A DNA stretch of 46,616 bases from Candidatus Zixiibacteriota bacterium (GTDB lineage Bacteria; Zixibacteria; MSB-5A5; GN15; PGXB01), in the NCBI GenBank assembly GCA_020058225.1, contig JAGVEJ010000045.1:1-46616 (forward strand), in the 5' to 3' direction. The translations under genes were made by a program, and so were the position numbers. This document shows, in pieces, positions 8,768 through 17,419 of this stretch; the stretch's first letter is position 1, and the number at the start of each line of letters is the position of its first letter. The notes under the pieces were generated by a model, which did no database searches, was not told the DNA's origin, and saw only the letters and a list, made by a program, of their open reading frames with translations.

Positions 8768-10306
8768 ATGTTTTGGAAAAATAAGAAAGAAAATAATAAT
8801 ACCGGAAAACGCGGCAGTCTTCCGCCGATGCCCTCCAATATATATCTGGCCACATTCGGAAAAAGGACCGATTGGCGTCGGATATTTTTTATTCTTCTTG
8901 GGGTAGCCTTATTTTGCGTTGTTTATTTTTCGCCGGCATGGAATGATGCCGTTGATCCCCAAGGAAATCACTTTCAATTATCCCGCGAAGGGAAAGCCTC
9001 AATTGCGCTGTTTCTTCTCGCCGCCACATGGTGGATATTTGAGGTGGTCCCAATCGGTATTACCGGAATTGCCATTGGGGTGATACAGGCTCTCTTTTTG
9101 ATTCGCGATGCTCGAGTGGCCTTCACCGATTATATGGACCCATCGGTGTGGTTTATATTCGGGTCTCTGGTCATTGGTATGGTCTTCTCCAAGACGGGAT
9201 TGACCAAACGAATGGCTTACAAGATGCTTATCTTGGTGGGTGAAAGAACAAGCCGAATATATTTCGGATGTTTTGCCATGACCGCAGTTCTTACCCTTAT
9301 TATGGCGCATACGGCGGTGGCGGCGGCGCTATTTCCTCTTTTGATGGCAATTTATTCTTTGTATGACGAAGAACAAAAACCAAGCAAATTTGGTAAAGGG
9401 CTGTTTATAGGAATGGCTTTTGCGGCCGGCGCCGGAAGCGTGGTAACTTTGCTGGGTTCGGCGCGGGCGGCCGTGGCGTTTGGTTTTTTCAAGGATATGG
9501 CGGGGCGTGAAATTTCTTTCTTTGAGCTTCCATTTTATATGCTTCCCATCGGCTGGATAATGGTCGTCCTGATTTGGGTAATAATGATGATTTTATTCAA
9601 GCCGGAGAAAAGCATCATACCTGGACTTCGCGAGAGAGCCTCATCGCTTTATGCCAAGCTTGGACCGATGAGTCGTGATGAAAAAATCACTCTTATTATT
9701 GTGATGTCGGCCATCGGTATCATGAGCGTTCGAGCATTCATACCCATACTGAAACCGCTGGATAAAAGCGCCATAATACTTGCCGGCACCTTATTATTTT
9801 TCATCCTGAAGATTTTAGGTATTAAAGATTTGGAGGATATTCCCTGGAATATCGCCTTGCTGTTTGGGGGAGCTATGAGTATTGGATATTGCCTCTGGCA
9901 GACTGGAGCGGCACAATGGCTGGCAATCAATTGGCTTATTTTATTTCAAGACGCTCATTGGCTTATTTTTGTAATGGGTGTAGCCTTTTTCGTCTTGGTG
10001 ATGACAAATTTTATTATGAATGTCGCCGCCATCGCTATTTCCTTGCCGGTGGCATTTGTTATTGCGCCATATCTTGGTGTCTCCCCTGAGGTGATTTTAT
10101 ATTCATCGCTGGCGACAGCCGGTATGCCATTCCTGCTGTTAATAGGCGCCGCCCCTAATGCCATGGCTTACGAGAGCAAGCAGTTTTCATCCGGCGAATT
10201 TTTTAGGGCGGGAATTATCCCCAGTATTGTCTTAATGATAATATTGGCGCTATTCATCTGGTTTATCTGGCCGATGATGGGAATGCCGATTTTGAAAGCG
10301 GCATAA
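8768..10306 (+). CDS. DASS/SLC13-family anion:cation symporter (candidate sulfate importer)
   Basis: A 512-residue polytopic membrane protein with about 11-12 hydrophobic segments and a short charged cytoplasmic N-terminus. Family signs include the WWIFEVVPIGITGIAIG region and the two repeated halves with MAHTAVAAALFPLL and NFIMNVAAIAISLPVAF. DASS proteins carry dicarboxylates, sulfate or related anions with Na+. The location directly in front of qmoAB, in a sulfate-reduction island without any other classical sulfate permease, makes sulfate a reasonable substrate. This is inference from context; a dicarboxylate carrier cannot be excluded. Ends about 545 bases before qmoA. Confidence 0.87.
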   Translation: MFWKNKKENNNTGKRGSLPPMPSNIYLATFGKRTDWRRIFFILLGVALFCVVYFSPAWNDAVDPQGNHFQLSREGKASIALFLLAATWWIFEVVPIGITGIAIGVIQALFLIRDARVAFTDYMDPSVWFIFGSLVIGMVFSKTGLTKRMAYKMLILVGERTSRIYFGCFAMTAVLTLIMAHTAVAAALFPLLMAIYSLYDEEQKPSKFGKGLFIGMAFAAGAGSVVTLLGSARAAVAFGFFKDMAGREISFFELPFYMLPIGWIMVVLIWVIMMILFKPEKSIIPGLRERASSLYAKLGPMSRDEKITLIIVMSAIGIMSVRAFIPILKPLDKSAIILAGTLLFFILKILGIKDLEDIPWNIALLFGGAMSIGYCLWQTGAAQWLAINWLILFQDAHWLIFVMGVAFFVLVMTNFIMNVAAIAISLPVAFVIAPYLGVSPEVILYSSLATAGMPFLLLIGAAPNAMAYESKQFSSGEFFRAGIIPSIVLMIILALFIWFIWPMMGMPILKAA

Positions 10307-10486
10307 GGATAGAGTATTATATTTTTTTGGCAAAACCAGCTACCGAATCCGCATTGTCTATCCGTCTTTGGCGGGACTCAACCCAGGGGGCCTATTGAAA
10401 AAGCCCCATTAATAGGGAAAAGCATATTCTTGGGCAATAGGACATAGGAATTGTCATGTCCCCGCCGGATGTGCCGTGTCCGTGCA

Positions 10487-10508
10487 TGGCAGATGTCCAC
10501 ATCTGCCA
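10487..10508. repeat. Perfect 22-bp palindrome
   Basis: Arms TGGCAGATGT and ACATCTGCCA around a 2-base centre. The CAGATGT core also occurs in the 41-bp repeat 40 bases further on, so the palindrome appears to be built from the same repeat family. Confidence 0.75.
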
Positions 10509-10526
10509 ATGTGCGAGAACAACTTA

Positions 10527-10567
10527 GGGGCAGATGTGGATCCCGACAGGGTGTCGGGACCGCGCAC
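10527..10567. repeat. 41-bp dispersed repeat, copy 2
   Basis: Identical over 41 bases to 1666-1706, 8.9 kb away and in the same orientation. Sequences diverge immediately after CGCGCAC. Confidence 0.85.
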
Positions 10568-10724
10568 GTTTTTGGGATTATGACACAGCCTCTCAAGGCA
10601 CGGGATGACAGGTCGGGGTACGGCGATGAACTTGAATGGGCACTCTTGCCATAATATACACTTTTTCAACAGCCTCCATGGATACCGCGGTATAAAATGC
10701 CACAATAAAAAAGAAGATATATTC

Positions 10725-10753
10725 TTGACAAAATTGTATTCAGGAATTATATA
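10725..10753 (+). promoter_or_regulatory. Promoter of qmoAB
   Basis: TTGACA (10725-10730), a 17-base spacer, and TATATA (10748-10753): a near-consensus housekeeping-sigma promoter. Transcription would start near 10760, leaving a leader of about 90 bases before qmoA. Confidence 0.7.
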
Positions 10754-10763
10754 TTCCAAAAGT

Positions 10764-10781
10764 TTGTTAATATGTTCACAA
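10764..10781. promoter_or_regulatory. HcpR-like (CRP/FNR-type) operator of qmoAB
   Basis: TTGTTAATATGTTCACAA matches TTGTGA-N6-TCACAA at 11 of 12 fixed positions. It lies about 10 bases downstream of the -10 box, over or just after the expected transcription start, which fits repression. Near-identical sites precede dsrA, qmoC and sat. Confidence 0.65.
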
Positions 10782-10851
10782 GCTCAAATTGGAGATGTTG
10801 TTATAAGACATTAACCTTCAAAAACTTGAGCGAGGTAACAAGGAGATAAAT

Positions 10852-12126
10852 ATGGCCGATTATCAACCAGTTCCAGACCAGATTAGGGGCGATATTCTGG
10901 TCGTAGGCGGCGGTATATCCGGAATGACCACCGCCATTGAGGCCGCCGAAGTCGGGAAACATTCCATCCTGGTTGAAATAAAACCCTCAATTGGAGGGCG
11001 AGTCATTTCGACTAATCAGTATTTTCCCAAACTTTGTCCCCCCACCTGCGGCATTGAAATAAACCTAAAAAGAATTAGACTAAATCCTTTTATAAGGATA
11101 ATTACATTGGCCGAGGTTTTGCAGGTTTCCGGCTCGCCGGGCAATTATGAGGTTCAGATTAAGCTAAATCCTCGCTATGTAAATGAGAAATGTACCGCCT
11201 GCGGTGATTGCGCAACGGTATGCGAGATAGAAAGAGATAATGATCTCAATTATGGCCTTGATAAAACCAAGGCAATCTATTTGCCACACCTAATGGCATA
11301 CCCGATGCGTTATGTAATCGACCCTCAATTTGCAAAAGATGAGCGGATGAAAAAATGCGTCGAGGCCTGCCAGTATAAGGCAATTGAGCTTGATATGCAA
11401 CCTCGCACCATAACAGCCAAGGTGGGCGCAATTGTATGGGCCACGGGCTGGAAACCCTATGATGCCACAAAAATCGACAATCTCGGCTTCGGCAAATATA
11501 AAAATATTATCACCAATGTCATGATGGAGAGAATATCATCCCAGACCGGGCCGACTGGCGGAAAAATTGTTCGTCCATCGGATGGCAAAGAAGTCAAGAC
11601 TATCGGCTTTGTACAATGCGCCGGTTCCCGCGATGAAAATCATCTCCCCTATTGCTCAGCAGTCTGCTGTCTGGCCTCCATGAAACAGGCAACCTATGTT
11701 CGCACGCAGTATCCTGAGGCGGATATTCACCTGTTTTATATCGATGTTCGCTCTCCAGGGCGACTGGAAGATTTTTATGTTAAAATGCAAGCTGACCAAA
11801 AATTCTATTTCCACCGCGGCAAAGTTGCCAAGATTACGGAAACGGCCAACGGCAATTTGATGCTTGAGGCCGAGAATACTCTCACCGGAGAAGTCAGTAA
11901 GGTCGAAGTCGATATGGCAGTTCTTGCGGTCGGCATGGTGCCGAATACGGTCGATGCCAAACCGCCTTTGGAAACGACTCTGGATCCATACGGATTTATT
12001 GCGGGAGATTCAGATAAAGGCGTTATCGGAGCGGGAACGGCAATGCTTCCCTGTGATGTTGCTGTATCGGTTCAGCAAGCAACCGGTGCGGCATTGAAAG
12101 CCATTAATATCGCGGGAAGGAGATAG
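10852..12126 (+). CDS. qmoA: QmoA, quinone-interacting membrane-bound oxidoreductase subunit A
   Basis: A 424-residue HdrA-like flavoprotein of the Qmo complex, which carries electrons from menaquinol to APS reductase. The FAD-binding GGGISG is at 19-24. A CxxCxxCxxxC motif (C114, C117, C120, C124) and CVEAC follow. The HdrA-family stretch VQCAGSRDENHLPYCSAVCC lies in the second half. Its length matches known QmoA. The start follows AAGGAG. The qmoB start is 4 bases after its stop. qmoC, normally the next gene, is absent here and found at 34.2 kb instead. Confidence 0.95.
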   Translation: MADYQPVPDQIRGDILVVGGGISGMTTAIEAAEVGKHSILVEIKPSIGGRVISTNQYFPKLCPPTCGIEINLKRIRLNPFIRIITLAEVLQVSGSPGNYEVQIKLNPRYVNEKCTACGDCATVCEIERDNDLNYGLDKTKAIYLPHLMAYPMRYVIDPQFAKDERMKKCVEACQYKAIELDMQPRTITAKVGAIVWATGWKPYDATKIDNLGFGKYKNIITNVMMERISSQTGPTGGKIVRPSDGKEVKTIGFVQCAGSRDENHLPYCSAVCCLASMKQATYVRTQYPEADIHLFYIDVRSPGRLEDFYVKMQADQKFYFHRGKVAKITETANGNLMLEAENTLTGEVSKVEVDMAVLAVGMVPNTVDAKPPLETTLDPYGFIAGDSDKGVIGAGTAMLPCDVAVSVQQATGAALKAINIAGRR

Positions 12127-12129
12127 AAA

Positions 12130-14364
12130 ATGGATTCCAAAATTGGCGTATATATATGCAAAGGTTGCGACATTGCGAAATCAGTTGATGTCGAAAAGCT
12201 TATCAATACAGCTATAAAAGACGGCAAAGTGCCGTTATGCAAGACACATGAGGTTCTCTGCAGTCATGAAGGTATTGAGTTGATCAAGGCCGATATTGGC
12301 GGTGAAGGGATCAACAGGGTGGTTGTTGCCGCCTGCTCCAATCGAGTATTTCCGGAACTATTTGATTTTGGCCAAGATATTCTAACCGATAGAGCCAACA
12401 TCCGTGAATATGTCGTTTGGAGTCACAAACCAAATGACGATGATACTCAGATGATGGCTGAAGATTATATTCGAATGAGTATCGCCCGCATGAAAAGCAG
12501 TGAACCGGCTCAACCTTATACCGAGGAAACCAGCAAGACGATTATGGTTATCGGTGGGGGCATGACCGGTTTGACATCGGCCAAAGCGGCCGCGGATGCC
12601 GGATATCAAGTTGTACTCGTGGAAAAAGAGAGCCAGCTTGGCGGTTGGGCAACAAAATTCGCGAAAGCTTTCCCGAAACATGCTCCTTATCAGGAACTCG
12701 AAGATACCGGATATAAGACATTAGCTCAGGCGGTTGAGTCACATACCAATATCAAAGTGCATAAATCAGCAACTATCGAAAAGACTTCCGGACAACCGGG
12801 GAAATTCGCCGTGAAATTGAGTACCGGTGCAGAATTTAATGTCGGCGCCATAGTACAGGCCACCGGATGGAGACCATATCCAGCGGAAAAACTGACTCAT
12901 TTGGGATACGGAATATCTCCGAATATAATTGCCAATATCGATATGGAAGCAATGGTATCCAATGGCGGAATTAAAAAGCCATCAGATGGGCAATCGATTG
13001 ACAGCATTGTTTTTATTCAATGCGCCGGTTCTCGCGATCAGGAGCATCTTCCCTATTGTTCGGCAGTTTGCTGTCGGGTATCACTCAAACAGGCCAAATA
13101 TGTGCGCGAGAAATACCCTGATGCAAAGATTTATATTATCTACAAAGATGTAAGGACTCCCGCCCAGTCTGAGCTTTTCTATGCTCATATTCAAAATGAT
13201 GATGCCATCTTCATGACCAAGGGAGAAATTGCCGGAGTCTCCAAAGCTTCCGATGGCAAAATTTTGATTGATGTCAAAGAGACTCTTCTTGGTGAAGATA
13301 TTAAGATTAAGGCTGATATGGTGGTTCTGGCGACCGGTATGGTTCCCTCTACCAAGGTCGATGAAGAACCGGTTGCCACGGAGGAAGCTCCTGCCGATGG
13401 ACAACCTCAAGATGGAGTCACGGCAGATGGCAAGAAAGAAGCCGCTGGAGCCGAAAAGGGCGCCAAAATATTAAATCTGACATATCGACAGGGAACTGAT
13501 CTTCCTACGCTCAAATATGGATTCCCTGATTCACATTTTATCTGTTTCCCGTATGAAACGAGACGCACCGCCATCTACGCCGCCGGTGGAGTTCGGGCTC
13601 CTATGGATCTCTCCGCCGCAAGCGATGATGCCTATGGCGCAACTCTTAAAGCAATTCAGGCGGTTGAATCGGTGGCGCGAGGCGCCGCGGTTCATCCTCG
13701 CGCGGGTGATATGAGTTTCCCTGAATTATTCCTGCAAAGATGCACCCAGTGCAAGCGATGCACCGAAGAATGCCCATTCGGCGCACTTGATGAAGATGAA
13801 AAAGGAACGCCTCTTCCCAACCCATTTCGTTGCAGAAGATGCGCCATTTGTCTTGGCGCTTGTCCCGAGAGAATCATTTCCTTCAAAAATTATAATGTCA
13901 ATATGATATCGCAGATGATAAAAGTGATTCATATACCCGATGAATTTGAAGAGAAGCCGCGTATTTTGGCCTTTATCTGCGAGAATGACGCGCTTCCATC
14001 GGTTGATATGGCAGGATTGAAACGCTTGCAGTACAATGCGATGATACGAATCATCCCCCTCAGATGTCTCGGCTCGATGAATATTGTCTGGGTTGGCGAT
14101 GCTCTCGCCAGCGGATTCGACGGCGTTTTGCTGATTGGCTGTAAGAAGGGCGATGATTATCAGTGCCATTTTGTCAGAGGAAGTGAACTGGCTGATACCA
14201 GAATGACCAATGTTCGCGATAAGCTAAAGCAATTGGTGCTTGAAGAAGAAAGAGTGCAGATTCACGAATTGGCCATTTCCGATTATCATAAGATTCCCCA
14301 AATCTTTGATGATTTTCTGGCGACGATCGAAGGTGTCGGCCCCAATCCTTATAAGGGAATGTAA
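12130..14364 (+). CDS. qmoB: QmoB, HdrA/MvhD-like subunit of the Qmo complex
   Basis: A 744-residue flavo-iron-sulfur protein. The N-terminal segment carries CKGCD. The HdrA-like FAD domain has GGGMTG at about 140. A second HdrA signature reads IQCAGSRDQEHLPYCSAVCC. A low-complexity Ala/Glu/Asp/Gly-rich insert lies at about 415-440. Two ferredoxin motifs follow (CTQCKRCTEEC from C538, CRRCAICLGAC from C568). The C-terminal MvhD-like domain includes RCLGSMN and LIGCKKGDDYQC. Together with QmoA and QmoC it should connect menaquinol oxidation with APS reduction, possibly by flavin-based electron confurcation as has been proposed. A strong terminator follows, so qmoAB is a separate two-gene operon. 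Confidence 0.95.
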   Translation: MDSKIGVYICKGCDIAKSVDVEKLINTAIKDGKVPLCKTHEVLCSHEGIELIKADIGGEGINRVVVAACSNRVFPELFDFGQDILTDRANIREYVVWSHKPNDDDTQMMAEDYIRMSIARMKSSEPAQPYTEETSKTIMVIGGGMTGLTSAKAAADAGYQVVLVEKESQLGGWATKFAKAFPKHAPYQELEDTGYKTLAQAVESHTNIKVHKSATIEKTSGQPGKFAVKLSTGAEFNVGAIVQATGWRPYPAEKLTHLGYGISPNIIANIDMEAMVSNGGIKKPSDGQSIDSIVFIQCAGSRDQEHLPYCSAVCCRVSLKQAKYVREKYPDAKIYIIYKDVRTPAQSELFYAHIQNDDAIFMTKGEIAGVSKASDGKILIDVKETLLGEDIKIKADMVVLATGMVPSTKVDEEPVATEEAPADGQPQDGVTADGKKEAAGAEKGAKILNLTYRQGTDLPTLKYGFPDSHFICFPYETRRTAIYAAGGVRAPMDLSAASDDAYGATLKAIQAVESVARGAAVHPRAGDMSFPELFLQRCTQCKRCTEECPFGALDEDEKGTPLPNPFRCRRCAICLGACPERIISFKNYNVNMISQMIKVIHIPDEFEEKPRILAFICENDALPSVDMAGLKRLQYNAMIRIIPLRCLGSMNIVWVGDALASGFDGVLLIGCKKGDDYQCHFVRGSELADTRMTNVRDKLKQLVLEEERVQIHELAISDYHKIPQIFDDFLATIEGVGPNPYKGM

Positions 14365-14383
14365 AGCCGATTAGATATATAAT

Positions 14384-14416
14384 AAAAAGTCCCCTGCTAA
14401 AGGCGGGGGCTTTTTT
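14384..14416 (+). terminator. Terminator of qmoAB
   Basis: A-rich flank, then GTCCCC pairing with GGGGGC, with a loop of about ten bases, then six T. The A5 and T5 flanks extend the stem to about 11 bp. Confidence 0.85.
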
Positions 14417-14577
14417 CATTATATTGACCCTATTATGCCTTTCGGCCAAAATTCGGCAATGTAACCTATTTGGCATATCAAAAATGGCATTCGGTATAAT
14501 ATATTGTTATACAATAGGATAACATAATATAATTAGGCCTTGCAGTGTTGGATGTCAATAATGAACCACAACAAAGT

Positions 14578-14595
14578 TAATGAAATTTTTCACAA
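14578..14595. promoter_or_regulatory. HcpR-like operator of dsrAB (imperfect)
   Basis: TAATGAAATTTTTCACAA has a perfect right half (TCACAA) and 4 of 6 matches in the left half. Its reverse complement, TTGTGAAAAATTTCATTA, shares the TTGTGAAAAA core with the sites before qmoC and sat. It ends 7 bases upstream of the -35 box, a position compatible with activation or with a blocked polymerase. Confidence 0.5.
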
Positions 14596-14602
14596 ATTAT
14601 GC

Positions 14603-14631
14603 TTGACTATACAAGCGTATTTAATTAAAAT
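14603..14631 (+). promoter_or_regulatory. Promoter of the dsr operon
   Basis: TTGACT (14603-14608), a 17-base spacer, and TAAAAT (14626-14631). It predicts a start near 14638 and a leader of about 165 bases before dsrA. Confidence 0.65.
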
Positions 14632-14660
14632 ATGACTTGTTGTTGTGCAAAAAATTTAGG

Positions 14661-14750
14661 TGATTTTTCCACCCACGGCCTCAAACGGATGTTCGTGAGA
14701 CATTTGGAAAAATCAGGGTGTGAGGATTATGAGGGGTCAAGGACTCCTCA
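14661..14750 (+). promoter_or_regulatory. Structured 5' leader of dsrA
   Basis: Perfect 10-bp inverted repeat TGATTTTTCC (14661-14670) with GGAAAAATCA (14706-14715), enclosing a shorter CTCA/TGAG pairing. A second 7-bp hairpin follows (14730-14736 with 14744-14750). Neither is followed by a T-run, so neither is an evident terminator. The ribosome site AAGGAG (about 14792) is outside both. It does not match a riboswitch class I can recognise. Confidence 0.45.
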
Positions 14751-14802
14751 GTCAAAATGTAAAGATTCAGTCAGATTTCATACCTATAGATAAGGAGAAA
14801 TA

Positions 14803-16011
14803 ATGGCGGACAATACCGTAAAAACACCAATGCTTGACGAGCTTGAAAAAGGAAAATGGCCAAGCTTTGTCAAGGAAATCAAGATGGCGGCAAAAAAGAG
14901 CCCCATGGCTCAGGACCTGCTTGGCCAGCTGGAGCAATCCTATAATGAAAAGATAGGTCACTGGAAGCATGGCGGCATCGTAGGAGTTATGGGTTATGGC
15001 GGAGGTGTCATCGGCAGATACTCCGATTTACCCGACAAATTTCCCAATGTATCGCACTTTCACACTATCCGTATCAACCATCCCTCAGGTTGGTTCTATA
15101 CCTCCAAAGCCCTGCGAACGCTATGTGATATATGGGAAAGACATGGTTCCGGTTTGACCAACATGCACGGTTCCACCGGCGACATAATCTTCCTTGGCAC
15201 CAGCACTCCACATCTTGAGCCAATTTTTTCAGAATTGACAAAAGAGGGATTCGACCTTGGCGGTTCCGGTTCTGATGTTAGAACTCCCAGCTGTTGTGTC
15301 GGTCCGGCTCGGTGCGAATGGGCCTGTTATGACACTCTGGCTCTTACCTACGACTTGACAATGTCATTTCAAGATGAACTCCATCGCCCGGCATTTCCCT
15401 ACAAATATAAATTTAAAATGTCCGGCTGTCCGAATGACTGTGTGGCATCGATTGCCCGTTCGGATATGTCAATTATTGGCACCTGGCGTGACAGCATTCA
15501 GGTTAATAAAGATGCCGTGCTTGAGTATGCCAGCAAAGGGATGAACATTCAAAAGGACATAGTCGAAAACTGCCCGGCCAAGTGTATGGAGTGGGATGGC
15601 AAGGAACTTCATATTGAGAATAGTTATTGCCGTCGCTGTATGCATTGCATTAATATCATGCCCAAGGCTCTTCGTCCCGGGAAAGATCGCGGAGCTACCG
15701 TCCTGATTGGCGCAAAAGCCCCGATTATTGAAGGCGCACTCCTTTCTTCCGTGCTGTTCCCCTTCATCAAAATCGAACCCCCTTATAAGCAGATTAAGGA
15801 TGTAGTTGCAAAAATCTGGGATGTCTGGAGTGAGGAAGGAAAGAACCGCGAGCGCATCGGAGAATTTATTCAGCGTGTGGGCCTCGGCAATTTCCTCGAA
15901 GCTATCGAGGTCGAGCCTGTCGCTGAGATGGTTGCGCACCCGCGCGAGAATCCGTATGTCTTCTATGAAGAGTATTTCGAAGAAGACGAGGGTGAAGAAG
16001 AAGAGAAGTAA
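14803..16011 (+). CDS. dsrA: Dissimilatory sulfite reductase alpha subunit
   Basis: A 402-residue DsrA. With DsrB it forms the cytoplasmic A2B2 enzyme that reduces sulfite with siroheme coupled to a 4Fe-4S cluster. Seen directly: the siroheme/cluster motif C-x5-C (CVGPARC) and C-x3-C (CPNDC) in the middle, then an inserted ferredoxin domain with CPAKC and CRRCMHC. The C-terminus is very acidic (EDEGEEEE). Length and order are typical. ATG 14803 follows AAGGAG. dsrB follows after 45 bases. Confidence 0.98.
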   Translation: MADNTVKTPMLDELEKGKWPSFVKEIKMAAKKSPMAQDLLGQLEQSYNEKIGHWKHGGIVGVMGYGGGVIGRYSDLPDKFPNVSHFHTIRINHPSGWFYTSKALRTLCDIWERHGSGLTNMHGSTGDIIFLGTSTPHLEPIFSELTKEGFDLGGSGSDVRTPSCCVGPARCEWACYDTLALTYDLTMSFQDELHRPAFPYKYKFKMSGCPNDCVASIARSDMSIIGTWRDSIQVNKDAVLEYASKGMNIQKDIVENCPAKCMEWDGKELHIENSYCRRCMHCINIMPKALRPGKDRGATVLIGAKAPIIEGALLSSVLFPFIKIEPPYKQIKDVVAKIWDVWSEEGKNRERIGEFIQRVGLGNFLEAIEVEPVAEMVAHPRENPYVFYEEYFEEDEGEEEEK

Positions 16012-16056
16012 TTTGTCAACTAGAGAATATTAACTTTATTGCAAATAGAGGAAAAT

Positions 16057-17139
16057 ATGCCTGAAGCAATGCAGGAAAGATTAACCGACATAGGACCTCC
16101 AAAGTATGATAAATTTTTGCCCCCGATAATTAAAGAGAATTACGGCAAATGGGCTTATCATGAGGTTCTCAAACCCGGCGTTATGGTGCATGTCTCCGAA
16201 ACCGGAAAAAAGCTGTTCACGGTACGAGCCGGCTCGCCAAGATTAATCAGCGTGGAAAAAATCCGTAATTATGCCGATCTGGCCGATAAATACTGTGACG
16301 GATATCTTCGTTTTACCAGCCGTAATAATGTCGAATTTCTTCTTACCAAGGAAGAAAATATCGATCCTTTGATAAAGGATTTAAGGACAATTGGTCATCC
16401 GGTGGGCGGAATGCAGAATTCTATCTCCAACATAGTTCATACACAGGGCTGGATTCACTGCCACTCGGCGGCGACAGATGCCTCGGGTATTGTTAAGTCT
16501 GTTATGGATGAGCTGATTGGCCATTTTGAAAATATGGATCTGCCCGGTAAGCTGAGAATCGCCCTCGCCTGCTGTCTGAATATGTGTGGCGCGGTCCACT
16601 GCTCAGATATTGCTATTCTTGGAGTTCACCGCAGACCACCCAAAATCGACCATGAACATCTATATAAGACCTGTGAAATTCCGAGTGTAAGCGCTTCCTG
16701 TCCGACTGCGGCGATTCGACCAGTGGTGGTTAATGGCAAACAATCAGTGGAGGTCATTGAAGAGCGCTGTATGTTCTGCGCCAATTGCTACACGGTTTGC
16801 CCCTCGATGAAACTAAACGATCCGCTTAATGACGGCGTTTCGATTTGGGTCGGCGGTAAAGTCTCCAACGCCCGCCATGAACCGATGTTCTCCAAGCTGG
16901 CAATTCCATTCCTGCCGAACAATCCGCCCCGCTGGCCGGAAGTTACCACGGCAGTGAAGGACCTGGTTGAGCTCTGGGCCAAGAATGCCAGAAAATACGA
17001 AAGAATGGGCGAATGGATTGAGAGAATCGGTTGGCCTAAATTTTTCAGGATGGCCGGTATTGAATTCCGCAAAGAACATATTGACGATTTCAAGCATGCC
17101 GGCTTGACTTTTAAACGGTCAACACATTTAACCTTTTAA
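16057..17139 (+). CDS. dsrB: Dissimilatory sulfite reductase beta subunit
   Basis: A 360-residue DsrB. It has the characteristic [18 protein letters not shown], the cluster motif [16 protein letters not shown], and a ferredoxin domain with CPTAA and [14 protein letters not shown] 16057 is chosen because AGAGGA lies just upstream; an in-frame TTG at 16039 overlaps that ribosome site and is unlikely. dsrD follows after 11 bases. The gene pair is suitable for phylogenetic placement of the host as a bacterial-type reductive Dsr. Confidence 0.98.
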   Translation: MPEAMQERLTDIGPPKYDKFLPPIIKENYGKWAYHEVLKPGVMVHVSETGKKLFTVRAGSPRLISVEKIRNYADLADKYCDGYLRFTSRNNVEFLLTKEENIDPLIKDLRTIGHPVGGMQNSISNIVHTQGWIHCHSAATDASGIVKSVMDELIGHFENMDLPGKLRIALACCLNMCGAVHCSDIAILGVHRRPPKIDHEHLYKTCEIPSVSASCPTAAIRPVVVNGKQSVEVIEERCMFCANCYTVCPSMKLNDPLNDGVSIWVGGKVSNARHEPMFSKLAIPFLPNNPPRWPEVTTAVKDLVELWAKNARKYERMGEWIERIGWPKFFRMAGIEFRKEHIDDFKHAGLTFKRSTHLTF

Positions 17140-17150
17140 GGGGAAATAAA

Positions 17151-17393
17151 GTGGCCAAGACAGCAGAAGAAATAGCGGACGTCATATTTAATATGGTCAA
17201 GGAGGCGACCGGCCTGAAAAAGCTGAAAGCCACCGACCTAACCAAAGCTGTTATTGAATTGCATCCTGATGTTGACAAACAGCTTTGCAAAGATGCCATA
17301 AAAATCCTTATGAATTCCGGAAGATGCGTTTATACATATTTCGGAGGCAGTTATATTGAACTTCCACATAGGGAAAGCGCCGCAAACGATTAA
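17151..17393 (+). CDS. dsrD: DsrD, activator of sulfite reductase
   Basis: An 80-residue winged-helix protein (KTAEEIADVIFNMV at the start; RCVYTYFGGSYIELP near the end, the family signature). DsrD is an allosteric activator of DsrAB and is confined almost entirely to sulfate/sulfite reducers, so it is a main marker for the reductive direction here. The start is GTG at 17151 with GGGGAAATAAA upstream. It lies between dsrB and dsrN as in many sulfate reducers. Confidence 0.95.
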   Translation: MAKTAEEIADVIFNMVKEATGLKKLKATDLTKAVIELHPDVDKQLCKDAIKILMNSGRCVYTYFGGSYIELPHRESAAND

Positions 17394-17419
17394 TTCCGAG
17401 CTGATCGGTATATGCTTCT

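Larger units (their letters stand above)
10386..10677. mobile_element. MITE-like noncoding element with imperfect terminal inverted repeats
   Basis: About 290 bases without a credible gene between the DASS carrier and the qmoA promoter. The left end (10386-10403, CCTATTGAAAAAG) and right end (10661-10677, CTTTTTCAACAGCC) are imperfect inverted copies of each other. Inside are a perfect 22-bp palindrome (10487-10508; arms TGGCAGATGT) and the second copy of the 41-bp repeat. No transposase is present, so it would be non-autonomous. No target-site duplication could be established by eye. Confidence 0.5.

Noticed and set aside
10378-10814. Short open frames between the DASS gene and qmoA
   Set aside because: They overlap the inverted repeats and the qmoAB promoter, and none has coding character.
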